Shown: one piece after another, positions 26,286 to 34,461 of the stretch
Numbering within the stretch: the first letter of the stretch is position 1
Layout: each line of letters begins with the position of its first letter
NCBI GenBank assembly: GCA_016927315.1
Contig: JAFGMV010000119.1
Location: 1-34,838, forward strand
From: Anaerolineales bacterium
Lineage (GTDB): Bacteria > Chloroflexota > Anaerolineae > Anaerolineales > Villigracilaceae
Reading direction: 5' to 3'
Length of the DNA stretch: 34,838 nucleotides
The notes under the pieces: generated by a model
What the model saw: only the letters and a program-made list of their open reading frames with translations
What the model was told of the DNA's origin: nothing
Databases searched by the model: none
Translations under genes and position numbers: made by a program

Positions 26286-26898
26286 GCATGTATATGAATG
26301 GTTGAATGCCTACTATGATGGCGAACTGCAGGGGCAGCAGCTGCGCAAGGTGGAAGCCCATCTGGAGGAATGCCCGGAGTGCCGGGCTGAACTGGAAGGT
26401 CTGCAAAGCCTCTCCCTGAAACTGCAGGAATCTCCCCTGCCAGAATTCCCTGCGGCAGAACGCTTTGCAGCCCGGGTAGGGCTGCAGCTGCCGCGCGAAC
26501 AGCCAGTCTCAATACGAAAAAAAGTTTTTGAGTTCGGTTGGTGGGGGATCCCGGTGACCACCCTGCTCCTGCTGCTTTTTTTGCAAATCACCTTCATCCT
26601 GTCCAGCTGGCTGGGAGTGGCAGACAGCCTTGGACTGTTGGGTGAATTTGGAAACTGGGTAGAACCGGGCAGCAGTTCGCTGGTGGTCACCTGGTCGGCC
26701 CGGCTGGGTTTGATGCGGCCGGGTACAGGGATTGGCTGGCTGGCGGCCGGGGAAGTCTTTGGACGCAGCCTGCTGTCCCAAATCGTCCCGCAGTTGTTCC
26801 TGGCGATTTTCTATCTGGGCTGGCTGCTGGTCTGGTGGATGCGTCACAACCGCCAGGCAGGTGAAAGCAGCCTGGAAAACAAGGTTCAGATGCAATAA
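26278..26898 (+). CDS. Zinc-binding-type (ZAS) membrane anti-sigma factor
   Basis: The N-terminal domain has the ZAS zinc motif: His28 (VEAHLEECPEC), Cys32 and Cys35. Such factors bind and silence the cognate ECF sigma. A membrane helix lies at about residues 90-108 and a second hydrophobic segment at about 177-190 near the C-terminus, with an external loop between. The overlap with the sigma gene makes the pairing secure. The signal sensed is unknown. The membrane protein gene 69 bases downstream may belong to the same unit. Confidence 0.87.
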   Translation: MSEHVYEWLNAYYDGELQGQQLRKVEAHLEECPECRAELEGLQSLSLKLQESPLPEFPAAERFAARVGLQLPREQPVSIRKKVFEFGWWGIPVTTLLLLLFLQITFILSSWLGVADSLGLLGEFGNWVEPGSSSLVVTWSARLGLMRPGTGIGWLAAGEVFGRSLLSQIVPQLFLAIFYLGWLLVWWMRHNRQAGESSLENKVQMQ

Positions 26899-26967
26899 TT
26901 CTCTGCGTATCGGATGGGGCCTGCCCCATCATAAACGAAAATTATCTCTTGGAAAGGAGAGTTCAAA

Positions 26968-28092
26968 ATGATTGATTTTGGCAAGATTTTGAAACGTGCC
27001 TGGCGCCTGGTCTGGAACTATCGCGCCCTGTGGGTCTTCGGGATCATCCTGGCCCTGACGGTTGGCGGCGGAGGCGGGAACAGCGGCAGCAGCAGCAACC
27101 GCAGTGACAGCAAAATCCAGTCTGACTACGAATGGGGCGAGATCGAGACCTTCGAAGACTTCCAGCGCGAGTTTGGGAATGCCTGGGATGAAGGCATGGA
27201 CGATATTACCGCCGAATTGGGCGTTTCCAGGGCCGACCTGGCAGCCCTGTTCTGGACCATCATCGCCCTGATCGGCCTGATGTTCCTGATCGGCCTGGGA
27301 ATGACGGTCTTGCGGTACATGGCCGAGACGAGTTTAATCCGCATGGTCGATGACCATGAACGCACAGGAGAAAAGGTCAGTGTAAGTCAGGGGTTCCGGT
27401 ACGGCTGGTCGCGTACTTCCTGGCGGCTGTTCCTGATCGACCTGATCGTCAGCATTCCAGGCTGGATCATCCTGGTCTGGATCATTGCCCTGTCCTGGTG
27501 GTTGTTTTCAACCCTGGTGATCCGTCAGGCGACCCTTTCGCCCGCTGCGATCGTCTTTGCCATTGGCGGAACCTTGTCCGTATTCTTTTTCATGGTGGTC
27601 TTGAGCATTGTGCTGTACTTCTTGCGTATCTTTTTCTGGCGGGTATGTGTCCTGGAGAACGCCGGTGTGGGGCAGTCCTTCCGAGGTGGTTTTGCACTGG
27701 CCAGGAAGCAGTGGCAGAGCGCCCTTCTGATGTGGCTGATCATGATCGGTATCAACATCTTATGGGTGTTTGCGGGGTTTATCCTGTTCTTTGTACTGCT
27801 TATCCCCTCTGCCTTCACGGCCATCGCCGGTGTGATTGCTGCCTCGATCCCGACCCTGATCGTGGCCGGGATCAGCAGCCTGTACTTGGGCGGCTGGCTG
27901 CCCTGGATTGCCGGAGCAGTTGCCGGGGCGCCGCTGCTATGCGTGATCGCTTTTGCGCCGTTTATACTGGTAGAGGCCTGGATGATGGTCTATCGTTCCT
28001 CCGTCTGGACCCTGGCTTACCGTGAAATGAAGGCGCTGGACAGCCTGGACCCGCAGCTGACCGCTGGAAATATAAAGACAGCGGCAGGGTAG
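26968..28092 (+). CDS. Polytopic membrane protein (DUF7544-like), unknown function
   Basis: A 374-residue protein with about six membrane segments. The N-terminal IDFGKILKRAWRLVWNYRAL and one helix are followed by a Gly/Ser-rich low-complexity stretch (about 32-50) and an acidic soluble loop (about 50-95). The core repeats the pattern of an amphipathic RLVWNYR- or FLRIFFWR-type helix and long hydrophobic helices seen in a common class of bacterial membrane proteins with glycerophosphodiesterase-like membrane domains. AAAGGAG lies 8 bases before the ATG. It follows the sigma/anti-sigma pair in the same direction and may be cotranscribed with it. Two hairpins follow the stop codon. Confidence 0.7.
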   Translation: MIDFGKILKRAWRLVWNYRALWVFGIILALTVGGGGGNSGSSSNRSDSKIQSDYEWGEIETFEDFQREFGNAWDEGMDDITAELGVSRADLAALFWTIIALIGLMFLIGLGMTVLRYMAETSLIRMVDDHERTGEKVSVSQGFRYGWSRTSWRLFLIDLIVSIPGWIILVWIIALSWWLFSTLVIRQATLSPAAIVFAIGGTLSVFFFMVVLSIVLYFLRIFFWRVCVLENAGVGQSFRGGFALARKQWQSALLMWLIMIGINILWVFAGFILFFVLLIPSAFTAIAGVIAASIPTLIVAGISSLYLGGWLPWIAGAVAGAPLLCVIAFAPFILVEAWMMVYRSSVWTLAYREMKALDSLDPQLTAGNIKTAAG

Positions 28093-28123
28093 AGAACCCC
28101 CAGAAGCCCTACATGTCAACAGA

Positions 28124-28148
28124 CGGCGCTCCCCTGAGGGGAGCGCCG
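28124..28148 (+). terminator. Perfect GC-rich hairpin without T-run
   Basis: An 11-bp palindromic stem CGGCGCTCCCC/GGGGAGCGCCG around a 3-base TGA loop, 32 bases after the membrane-protein stop codon. No T-run follows, so it may be a pause, RNA-stabilising or protein-binding element. Confidence 0.5.
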
Positions 28149-28163
28149 CTGAATTACAGGTGT

Positions 28164-28206
28164 ACCGGTGACAGTCACTTTAAACGCAACTGTCACCGGT
28201 CTTTTT
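28164..28206 (+). terminator. Intrinsic terminator after the membrane-protein gene
   Basis: A 12-bp perfect stem ACCGGTGACAGT (28164-28175) with ACTGTCACCGGT (28189-28200), a 13-base loop and the tail CTTTTT. It lies between genes that converge here. Confidence 0.82.
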
Positions 28207-28258
28207 GACTTCCAACCTGGTTACATAACAGGCGCTGTCCTGTTTCATCCCCAGGCGC

Positions 28259-29071
28259 TTATTCCGGCAGCAGCGACTGCATTTGCTTGAAAATGAAGTT
28301 CGCAGCACGTTCAGGGCTCAGCCGGTAGATGAAATCCATGAAGGCCGCGTCCGATCCCACCAGGACACGGTATTGGTTCTTTTCCATGCCAGCGACAATT
28401 CTCTGGGCGGCTTTGGCGGGCGCCATCGTTTTCATTGTGCTTTGCGCACCTGCCTGATCGGAACCCAGGTCGATTACCACACCGGAATTTGCAGCAATAT
28501 TTGTGCCTATTGCACCGGGAAAGACGACTGTAACACGGATGCCGGTATTCGTAAGTTCAGAGTGCAATCCTTCTGTGAATAACTTGACCGCAGCCTTGGC
28601 CGCCCCGTAGATGGTCTGCCCGGGGACCGGCAGGAACCCGCCCATGCTGGAGATGTTTATGATGTGCGCTTCCGGTCTCTGGAGCAGATGAGGCAGGAAT
28701 GCTTTCGTCATGTAGAGCATTCCATAGAAGTTGACACTCATCACCTTTTCAATGGCGGCAAAGTCAAGGTTCTGAACCCGCACGAAGGGTTGGATGATAC
28801 CGGCATTGTTAATGATGCCGTCCACGGCTCCATGACGGGCAATAACCTGCTCCGGAAGCGCCTCAACGCGTTCTTTGTCGGTAATATCGACTACATGGAT
28901 GGAAAGGGTCCCCATTTTGTCCCCGGCCAAGTCGACCGTCTCTTGCAGCGCCGCTTTGTTGATATCCACTGCGGCAATCGCTGCGCCTTTGGAAAGCAGG
29001 TGCAAGACCAGTTCCCGGCCGATTCCGCTCCCGCCCCCGGTGACCACAATCACTTTATTCTGTACTTTCAT
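28259..29071 (-). CDS. Short-chain dehydrogenase/reductase (SDR)
   Basis: Classical SDR, NAD(P)-dependent, 270 residues. Cofactor motif TGGGSGIG at 11-18, NNAG at 88-91, and the catalytic Ser142 (INISS), Tyr155 and Lys159 (YGAAK). Asp36 at the end of beta-2 (AAVDINK) favours NAD over NADP. The C-terminal part (RIVAGMEKNQYRVLVGSDA) resembles the SDRs often annotated as general oxidoreductases that act on steroids or ketones. The substrate is unknown. CAGGAG lies 6 bases before the ATG. The upstream gene (DUF4386-like) is on the same strand at a distance of 154 bases, with an inverted repeat between. Confidence 0.9.
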   Translation of the reverse strand: MKVQNKVIVVTGGGSGIGRELVLHLLSKGAAIAAVDINKAALQETVDLAGDKMGTLSIHVVDITDKERVEALPEQVIARHGAVDGIINNAGIIQPFVRVQNLDFAAIEKVMSVNFYGMLYMTKAFLPHLLQRPEAHIINISSMGGFLPVPGQTIYGAAKAAVKLFTEGLHSELTNTGIRVTVVFPGAIGTNIAANSGVVIDLGSDQAGAQSTMKTMAPAKAAQRIVAGMEKNQYRVLVGSDAAFMDFIYRLSPERAANFIFKQMQSLLPE

Positions 29072-29139
29072 ACGAAACTCCTGTCAATACGGACTTGCAC
29101 TACAAATAAATCGAACACTGCTCAAGGACAGGCTCGTGT

Positions 29140-29169
29140 CACGACAAACTTCTCTTTAACTTTGTCGTG
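29140..29169. promoter_or_regulatory. Inverted repeat upstream of the SDR gene
   Basis: A perfect 9-bp inverted repeat CACGACAAA/TTTGTCGTG with 12 bases between, in the gap before the SDR start. It may be an operator for a dimeric regulator or a weak terminator of the upstream gene. No regulator gene is adjacent. Confidence 0.4.
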
Positions 29170-29225
29170 TACATATCTACATTTCTTACCAGATACATAC
29201 ACAAACCTGGTCTCAGAGGTTCTCT

Positions 29226-29969
29226 CTATTTCCCCAACCGGTAGAGTCGGACCCCGACCAGGATATGCCAGATCATCAGGAACAATCCTGCGGCAGGGAT
29301 AAAGATGACTGCCAGTATTCCTACCTCGAGGCCTGTCGGCAGGACGAAGACCAGGCAGAAGGCCAGGTCGAAGGCGCCGGCCAGGATGCCCGCAATGGCA
29401 GTCACCTGGTTGAAGAGCCCGCTTTTGAGCATGGTTAGCGAGATCAGGAGCGTGGCCAGAGCGACCAGCAGCAGGCTGATATACCCTCCGGCGCCGGGAT
29501 GCCCGCCGGTCCCGAAGCGGGTGAGCGCCAGCAAGGCCTGCCCGGCGGCTTCCAATGAGGCTTTCTGCGCTTCCGTACTGGCGGCTGCGTACTGCTGGCT
29601 GAGCGCCAGCAAAGAGAAGGCCGTGTTGGCGGCAAAATAGACCACAATCCCGGCAAAGCCGGAAGCCGCCGCAATGGACATCAGGCTTTTATCGGTTTCC
29701 TTCAGGGCGGCATACAATGCCAGGAAGGCCAGACCCAGCAAGGCGTAGTTGACCAGGTCGAGGATATTGAGCAGGGAAAGCGCCAGCAAGCTGTTTTTCT
29801 GCAGCAAAGTGAACCACTCGACGATCGTTTCCGGCGGCGCCTGTGCAATAAACGGCTCGATCTCGACAGACATATTTCTCCTGAACAGGATACCTGCCAG
29901 CAGGGCGGCCACTCCGCCGATTTTATACAGGCTTTTCCAGCCGGTTTGTGAAGTGCTCTCTGTGACCAT
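29226..29969 (-). CDS. DUF4386-like integral membrane protein
   Basis: A 247-residue polytopic membrane protein with about six hydrophobic helices. The N-terminal KIGGVAALLAGILF, the block NILDLVNYALLGLAFLALY, the Ala-rich middle and the final IWHILVGVRLYRLGK follow the pattern of the DUF4386 family. Function is unknown. It lies 39 bases downstream of the VOC gene on the minus strand and is probably cotranscribed with it. A GAAGGA-type ribosome binding site precedes the ATG. Confidence 0.72.
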   Translation of the reverse strand: MVTESTSQTGWKSLYKIGGVAALLAGILFRRNMSVEIEPFIAQAPPETIVEWFTLLQKNSLLALSLLNILDLVNYALLGLAFLALYAALKETDKSLMSIAAASGFAGIVVYFAANTAFSLLALSQQYAAASTEAQKASLEAAGQALLALTRFGTGGHPGAGGYISLLLVALATLLISLTMLKSGLFNQVTAIAGILAGAFDLAFCLVFVLPTGLEVGILAVIFIPAAGLFLMIWHILVGVRLYRLGK

Positions 29970-30008
29970 TCTTCCATCCTTCTCTCTATTTGTATTGGTT
30001 TCGGCCTG

Positions 30009-30431
30009 TCAGCCGCGCTGGTGTGCGAGCGGGTGATCAGGGTTTCGCTGCAGCAAGTCCCACAGATTTCCATACAAGTCTTCGAAAACAGCCACCGTGC
30101 CGTAGTCCTGCTGCCTGGGCTCCCGGATGAACCGGATGCCCCTGGACTTCATCTCACGATAGTCGCGCCAGAAGTCGTCACTGTTCAGGAACAGAAAGAC
30201 CCGGCCGCCGCTCTGGCTGCCAATGAAAGCTTCCTGTTCCGGGGTGGCAGCCCGGGCAAGCAGCAGGGAGGTCCCGTGCGAACCAGGCGGGGCGACCACG
30301 ACCCAACGCTTGTCCTGCCCGGGCTGGTATGTGTCCTCGACCAGGGTAAAGTGCAATTTCTTGGTATAGAAATCAATCGCTTCGTCGTAGTCCCGTACGA
30401 CCAGCGCCACATGAACAATGGATTGTTTCAT
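30009..30431 (-). CDS. VOC superfamily protein (glyoxalase/bleomycin-resistance fold)
   Basis: A 140-residue vicinal-oxygen-chelate protein. The start at 30431 is chosen because GGAGGGG lies about 6 bases upstream; the longer frame encodes an unlikely N-terminus. HVALVVRDYDEAIDFYTKKL (about 7-26) is the first beta-alpha unit with the metal-type His, and TVAVFEDLYGNLWDLLQ contains the Glu expected near the C-terminus. The metal ligands fit an enzyme of the glyoxalase or dioxygenase type, but the substrate cannot be inferred. It heads a short minus-strand unit with the DUF4386-like gene. Confidence 0.87.
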   Translation of the reverse strand: MKQSIVHVALVVRDYDEAIDFYTKKLHFTLVEDTYQPGQDKRWVVVAPPGSHGTSLLLARAATPEQEAFIGSQSGGRVFLFLNSDDFWRDYREMKSRGIRFIREPRQQDYGTVAVFEDLYGNLWDLLQRNPDHPLAHQRG

Positions 30432-30594
30432 CTTTGGCCCCTCCAGGAAACGAGAGCCTGTATTGGCAATGCCCGGGTTGTTTTTTTTGCAGCCAATGCA
30501 AAACAAAAGCGGCCAGTCATCCGTCCGAGGAGTGAACCAGTGTCAGTCAGACAGGTCTTCTCGATTTCAAGGTTGTCCGGGTGTTTGCTTACGA

Positions 30595-30850
30595 TTAACA
30601 TACCAGTTCTATTAAAGCGGTGACTGCATCAGGGCCAAAATGTTTTCCCGCCTGTTCCCGGATATACTCGCGGGCTTTTGGGTAAGGCCGGTCAGACGTA
30701 AATGAATCGAAAAGATCGACGCTGGCGAAAAGCCGTGCCGCGCATGGAACCGCTTCGCCTTCCTGCCTGCGAGGGTAACCGGCGCCATCCCATTTCTCAC
30801 GGTGACCGTAGGAGATATCCAGCGCCGGGTGGAGGCAGCTGATTTGTGAG
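30595..30850 (-). pseudogene. Truncated HD-GYP phosphodiesterase (C-terminal remnant)
   Basis: The minus frame encodes ALDISYGHREKWDGAGYP, then GEAVPCAARLFASVDLFDSF and TSDRPYPKAREYIREQAGKH ending FGPDAVTALIELVC. These match the GYP part and following helices of HD-GYP domains that hydrolyse cyclic di-GMP. The HD dyad and everything before it are missing; the fragment begins right after the stop codon of the upstream membrane protein and has no start codon. It is a non-functional leftover, retaining the HxxxxWDGxGYP signature and the DxFDxxTSDRPY block. Confidence 0.85.
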
Positions 30851-30854
30851 CGGA

Positions 30855-31514
30855 TCAGGAAGGAGGTGTCTCAGGCTGTCCAGGGTTTTCATTGATATCC
30901 ACAGCAAACCCGGCAATGAAGACCAGCGGCATCAGGACTGCTGAACCGGCCAGGCAGGACAGCATCACAGACAGGGCCACTTCCGGGTCAGCTGCCCCGG
31001 GCACGAACCCGGTAGTGGCGATCACCAGTGTGCAGGTGATCAGGGCCGCACTGATCCCTAATGCCCAAGGCCACAGGCTTGCGAGCGGCTTGCGTATCTT
31101 GCCAGGCAGGATTTTTCTCCACCAGGCCAGGGGTTTGTTGATCCGGGTGGCGACCAGCCAGAACCAGGGGAAGAACAATATCTGGGCTACGCCGCCGCCG
31201 ACCAGCAGCAGCAAGACAAACAGGCCCAGGAATACCGCTGCTCCGTGTTTTCGCTGGACGAAGTACCACGACCAGAGGATGATAGCCAGCCCGACCAGCA
31301 TGGCTGCAATGCCAGTGATCAGGAAATTGGGGATCAAGGTAAAGGCGGGTTCGTCCCCGTGCGGCCACATCTTGTGGGCCTCACCAATAGCCATGATCAT
31401 ACCAATTTTTGTGGGTATGTTACCCTGCAGGGTTTCGAAAAAGCCGTGGCTCATCCCGGAAACACCGAAGATGGTTCCGAACACTGCTACAGATGTCTTG
31501 GTTGCCCTGTTCAT
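30855..31514 (-). CDS. Integral membrane protein, unknown function
   Basis: A 219-residue protein with about four to five hydrophobic segments, including NFLITGIAAMLVGLAIILWS (about 63-82), AAVFLGLFVLLLLVGGG and two helices in the C-terminal third. FGTIFGVSGMSHGFFETLQG near the N-terminus is a recognisable motif of an uncharacterised group of small bacterial membrane proteins. The tail is short and acidic. It lies 29 bases after the flavodoxin gene and is likely cotranscribed with it. Its stop codon borders the HD-GYP remnant. Confidence 0.65.
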   Translation of the reverse strand: MNRATKTSVAVFGTIFGVSGMSHGFFETLQGNIPTKIGMIMAIGEAHKMWPHGDEPAFTLIPNFLITGIAAMLVGLAIILWSWYFVQRKHGAAVFLGLFVLLLLVGGGVAQILFFPWFWLVATRINKPLAWWRKILPGKIRKPLASLWPWALGISAALITCTLVIATTGFVPGAADPEVALSVMLSCLAGSAVLMPLVFIAGFAVDINENPGQPETPPS

Positions 31515-31543
31515 TATTCACTTCTCCTTGCCGCTTATGAGCT

Positions 31544-32053
31544 TCATACTTTCAGTGTTTTGACAATCTCTTCGGCCCAACCAGTGATCATATCCCAATC
31601 ACGGAAATCTCCAACCGGGGCAGCGACCTTCCCGATCATCCACTTATGAAGGGGATTCAGTTTGCTTACATCCACATTGCCGTGGAAGACTGCAATCGCC
31701 TGGGGCTGGAGGTCGTCGATCACCGGCTGCAGTGCCTTGGGATAACGCCAGCCTTCCAGCAGTTCCACCGGATCACCCTGGCCGGTTGGCCCGCTTGAGA
31801 ACAACCATACAGATTTATCCTTTAGCAGGTGCAGGTTTGATTTGAGAAACCTGACAGCCTCCCTGCGCCACATGCCGACAAAGACGGCGCTGCCCAGGAT
31901 GACTGCCCGGTAAGAAGTCAGGCTTTTTACTTGTTTAACGGGTAGGACCTCTGCTTCCAGCCCAGCATTCCCCAGTACCTGTCCGATTTTCCCGGCAATT
32001 TCTGCTGTTGCACCATATTTAGTAGCATACGCAACCAAAACCGATTTCTTCAT
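31544..32053 (-). CDS. Flavodoxin-like protein (HemG/protoporphyrinogen oxidase type)
   Basis: FMN-binding flavodoxin fold. VAYATKYGATAEIAGKIGQ at the N-terminus is the phosphate-binding loop; LFSSGPTGQGD is the second flavin loop. The overall pattern (LGSAVFVGMWRREAVRFLK, FHGNVDVSKLNPLHKW) resembles the menaquinone-dependent protoporphyrinogen dehydrogenase group, although many relatives are of unknown function. The start at 32053 is supported by GGAG 7 bases upstream; an in-frame ATG at 32071 is less likely. Length 169 residues. It is followed by the membrane protein gene in a probable two-gene unit. Confidence 0.8.
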   Translation of the reverse strand: MKKSVLVAYATKYGATAEIAGKIGQVLGNAGLEAEVLPVKQVKSLTSYRAVILGSAVFVGMWRREAVRFLKSNLHLLKDKSVWLFSSGPTGQGDPVELLEGWRYPKALQPVIDDLQPQAIAVFHGNVDVSKLNPLHKWMIGKVAAPVGDFRDWDMITGWAEEIVKTLKV

Positions 32054-32592
32054 TGTCAATCTCCATTTCATTTTAAAAGTATTATAACGACTGCGACAAA
32101 GGAGCTGTTTTCTGATTACACCTTTTTACCACAAAAAGGATGGTTTGTGAGTTATATGATAACAATCTGGTTTCGATGACCTGAAAATTCCCGCATTGGA
32201 GCATTGCTCGCTGCCAGGCAGCCGGTTCTGCTTAATTTTACACCACAAGGATCCCTGGCCAGATAAACCAGATTACCGGGCCCAGAAAGTTCAGCTGACT
32301 GGGAAACCCACCGGTACGCAGGGCGGCCCAGCTTACCGGGAGTATGAACAATTTACAGGAAATAAGGCCTGCGGCTCATAGAGTAAGCAGCGTCATCGAG
32401 GCAATCAACCGGTTCCCTAAGTAAGAATGTCACTTTGTCCAGGATGTTATTCCCGTGGTTTTCCCCGATTTGTTTTTTACCGCATGGCGACCCTGCCCGT
32501 TTATGCCCGCTTTCGACATAGCGGTGCACCCAGATGACCTGATCTGGGGGGCTGTTTCCCTGGGTGCGTCTCTCGCCATTGAGTAAACACAG
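32054..32592. other. Intergenic region with an MDR-like remnant
   Basis: No intact gene is seen. A minus-strand fragment near 32480-32540 resembles the tail of the neighbouring MDR oxidoreductase. The remaining sequence shows nothing I can assign. A promoter for the flavodoxin gene should lie between 32054 and about 32150 but is not clear. Confidence 0.5.
32480..32540 (-). pseudogene. Remnant of a second MDR-type oxidoreductase tail
   Basis: The minus frame at 32497-32526 encodes HRYVESGHKR. The intact gene just upstream ends with [12 protein letters not shown], so 7 of the 10 residues agree. Only this short piece is left, 110 bases beyond the intact gene's corresponding codons, so it is probably the eroded end of a tandem copy. 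Confidence 0.35.
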
Positions 32593-33513
32593 TTATGCAA
32601 TGGTGAGGACCACGCTGCCTTTTTTATGCCCTTTCTCGATATAACGATGTGCTTCTGCTGCCTGTTCCAATGGATAGCTCCTGTCAATTACGGCCTTTAT
32701 CTTTCCGGCTTCGATCTGTTCCCTGAGATACTCCAGATCATCCTTCTCCAGCTTTGCTGAACCTTGAACGGAAAGGTAGGAACCGTTCTTTCTCAATACT
32801 TTTTTACAGGCGGAAGGTGAGCTTTTGCCGACCGCATCAAAGACCAGGTCGTAGGTATCACCGCTTTGGGTGAAATCTTCCCGGGTGTAATCGATGACCC
32901 GGTCCGCGCCCAGCGCCTTGACCATCTCCAGGTTGGTGCGGCTGCAGACCCCGGTCACTTGTGCCCCGAAGCAGTGCCTGGCCAGCTGGACGGCGTACGT
33001 CCCGACACTGCCGGAAGCGCCGTAGATCAGCGCCTTCCCCCCGCTTTGCAAGTTCGCTTTCCTGAGGAAGGCCAGCGCGGTAATACCGCCGACCGGGACA
33101 GATGCCGCCTCTTCCCAGCTCATCGTTCCCGGTTTGAGGGCCACCATCCCGTTTTCGGGCTGGCTGGCTTCAGGCAGGCAGATGTATTCGGCATAAGCGC
33201 CAAAGGTGAAACCCGTAAAGGCATATACCTGATCTCCTGACTCGAAGCGGGTCACGGCCGAACCGGCAGCTTCGACTTCCCCGGACAGCTCGAATCCCAA
33301 TATATTCACCCTCACCGGCCGGAACAAACCGTTGTACAGCCTGACCGCGAAGGGATCCGCCTTACGCAGGCGCCAATCCCCGGCGGCGGTGGTCGCTGCA
33401 TGCACCTTCACGAGAATCTCATCAGCCTTCGGGACAGGTTTTTCCACCTGCCTGAGCTGCAGCACCTCCGGTGGACCGTAACGTTCGTATACGATGGCTT
33501 TCATCTTTTTCAT
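32593..33513 (-). CDS. Zinc-independent MDR oxidoreductase (quinone oxidoreductase-like)
   Basis: NAD(P)H-dependent medium-chain dehydrogenase/reductase, similar to quinone oxidoreductases and NAD(P)-dependent alcohol dehydrogenases. The catalytic domain begins [35 protein letters not shown] follows; the Rossmann motif [15 protein letters not shown] lies in the second half. Catalytic-zinc Cys/His pairs are absent ([12 protein letters not shown] occupies the place of the usual Cys), so it should be zinc-free. The ATG at 33513 is taken because a 7-codon leader ORF overlaps it as ATGA; the ATG at 33504 (MKAIVY) is an alternative. Length about 306 residues. Confidence 0.88.
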   Translation of the reverse strand: MKKMKAIVYERYGPPEVLQLRQVEKPVPKADEILVKVHAATTAAGDWRLRKADPFAVRLYNGLFRPVRVNILGFELSGEVEAAGSAVTRFESGDQVYAFTGFTFGAYAEYICLPEASQPENGMVALKPGTMSWEEAASVPVGGITALAFLRKANLQSGGKALIYGASGSVGTYAVQLARHCFGAQVTGVCSRTNLEMVKALGADRVIDYTREDFTQSGDTYDLVFDAVGKSSPSACKKVLRKNGSYLSVQGSAKLEKDDLEYLREQIEAGKIKAVIDRSYPLEQAAEAHRYIEKGHKKGSVVLTIA

Positions 33514-33544
33514 ACCTCTACTTTGTGCCTCATATATTCTCCTT
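33510..33544 (-). promoter_or_regulatory. Seven-codon leader ORF with strong ribosome binding site
   Basis: AAGGAG (33539-33544), a 5-base spacer and ATG (33533) open a short frame MRHKVEV that ends in TGA (33510-33512). The TGA overlaps the ATG of the MDR gene. It is the strongest ribosome binding site near this gene and suggests translation by reinitiation. Confidence 0.5.
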
Positions 33545-33657
33545 ATAAGTCCGGATTGGCGGGAACTATGAATCAAACGAACGACCGGCGAGGTTTATTC
33601 GAACCGATCAGGCCTGTCCCTGATAATGGATCTACCGGAATGTGGGAATGCAAATAG

Positions 33658-34071
33658 CTATTCGAACAGGAAGCGCATGACCAGGAACAAGAGCATCGCA
33701 ATGGAAGCCCCGGTGTAGAGCAGGCGGATATGGAACCTTCGATTTCTGGTTCGATGAGCGGCCAGCTTGATAGCCGCATACAGGATAATGGCATCCATCA
33801 GCAGCAGCGGAATTGAATAGATCGGGGAGATCCATCCAAACAACAGCAGCGCCAGGCTGAGCAGGACCACCGCACCAAAGATGACGGTACTGATCCTGAG
33901 CGCCTTGACCGGACCAAACAGGATGGCCAGTGATCGTGAACCTGCGGCCTGGTCGCCCTCCATGTCCAGCGCATCGGCTGCAATCTCTTCCCCCAGGTTG
34001 CTCAGCATGGCAATCATCCCGAATACCCACACAACCGGCTCATAAGGTCTCCCCACGACGATACCTCCATT
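33658..34071 (-). pseudogene. 5'-truncated UbiA-family prenyltransferase
   Basis: The frame encodes GGIVVGRPYEP, LSNLGEEIAADALDMEGDQ, the second Asp-rich motif of UbiA prenyltransferases (DALDMEGD, Asp28/31/35 of the GTG-started frame), followed by SRSLAILFGPVKALRIS and three C-terminal helices. The first Asp-rich motif (NDxxDxxxD) and the N-terminal half are missing. Homology-like sequence reaches back to a TGA at 34072-34074, so the break lies at about 34071. A GGAGG precedes an internal GTG at 34056, so a 132-residue product could be made, but it could not be a complete enzyme. Relatives make geranylgeranylglyceryl-phosphate-type lipids, quinones or chlorophyll. Confidence 0.75.
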
Positions 34072-34074
34072 TCA

Positions 34075-34303
34075 GGAAAAAACGCCTTCGGAAGTTCTGA
34101 AGACTTCCGAGGTCGAACGAATGGGAACGGTCAGGGCGAGGAGGTTCTGGTTGTCCTGACCAGGGAGTTGTTGCGGAAGTTGGAAGCAGGAGGAGTTAGT
34201 TGTAACGGCTTGCTGGCGGGAGGGACGAGATAACACCCAAGATCAGGATTCCACCGAAGCCAGAAAAAAGCTCCTAAACGCGGCGCGTACCCGCCAGTCA
34301 GAT
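34075..34303. other. Gap between the truncated UbiA gene and the intron end
   Basis: An 8-bp inverted repeat TCGGAAGT/ACTTCCGA with a 7-base loop lies at 34088-34110. The rest shows no open frame of note. The sequence just outside the intron end (minus strand) has GGCGGGTACGCGCC followed by a run of T, a possible terminator-like element next to the insertion. Confidence 0.4.
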
Positions 34304-34363
34304 GGTAGGGTCAGGGGATGGCGCCTGGAAAATGATAGTCTGGTTTCCATTCCCTGCCACCTC

Positions 34364-34396
34364 GAACCGGACGTGAGATTTTCCCTCGTCCGGCTC
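34364..34396 (-). ncRNA. Group II intron domain V
   Basis: The minus-strand sequence GAGCCGGACGAGG-GAAAA-TCTCACGTCCGGTTC folds into the domain V hairpin: an outer 9-bp stem GAGCCGGAC/GTCCGGTTC, a 2-base AC bulge on the 3' side, an inner 4-bp stem and a GAAAA loop. The catalytic triad AGC is near the 5' end. At 33 bases it is one shorter than usual. Confidence 0.75.
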
Positions 34397-34461
34397 TCCG
34401 ACAACCTTTTTCCTGGAGTATTCAAGACATCCATTGTCGCGACTTTGAATAACCTGCCACG

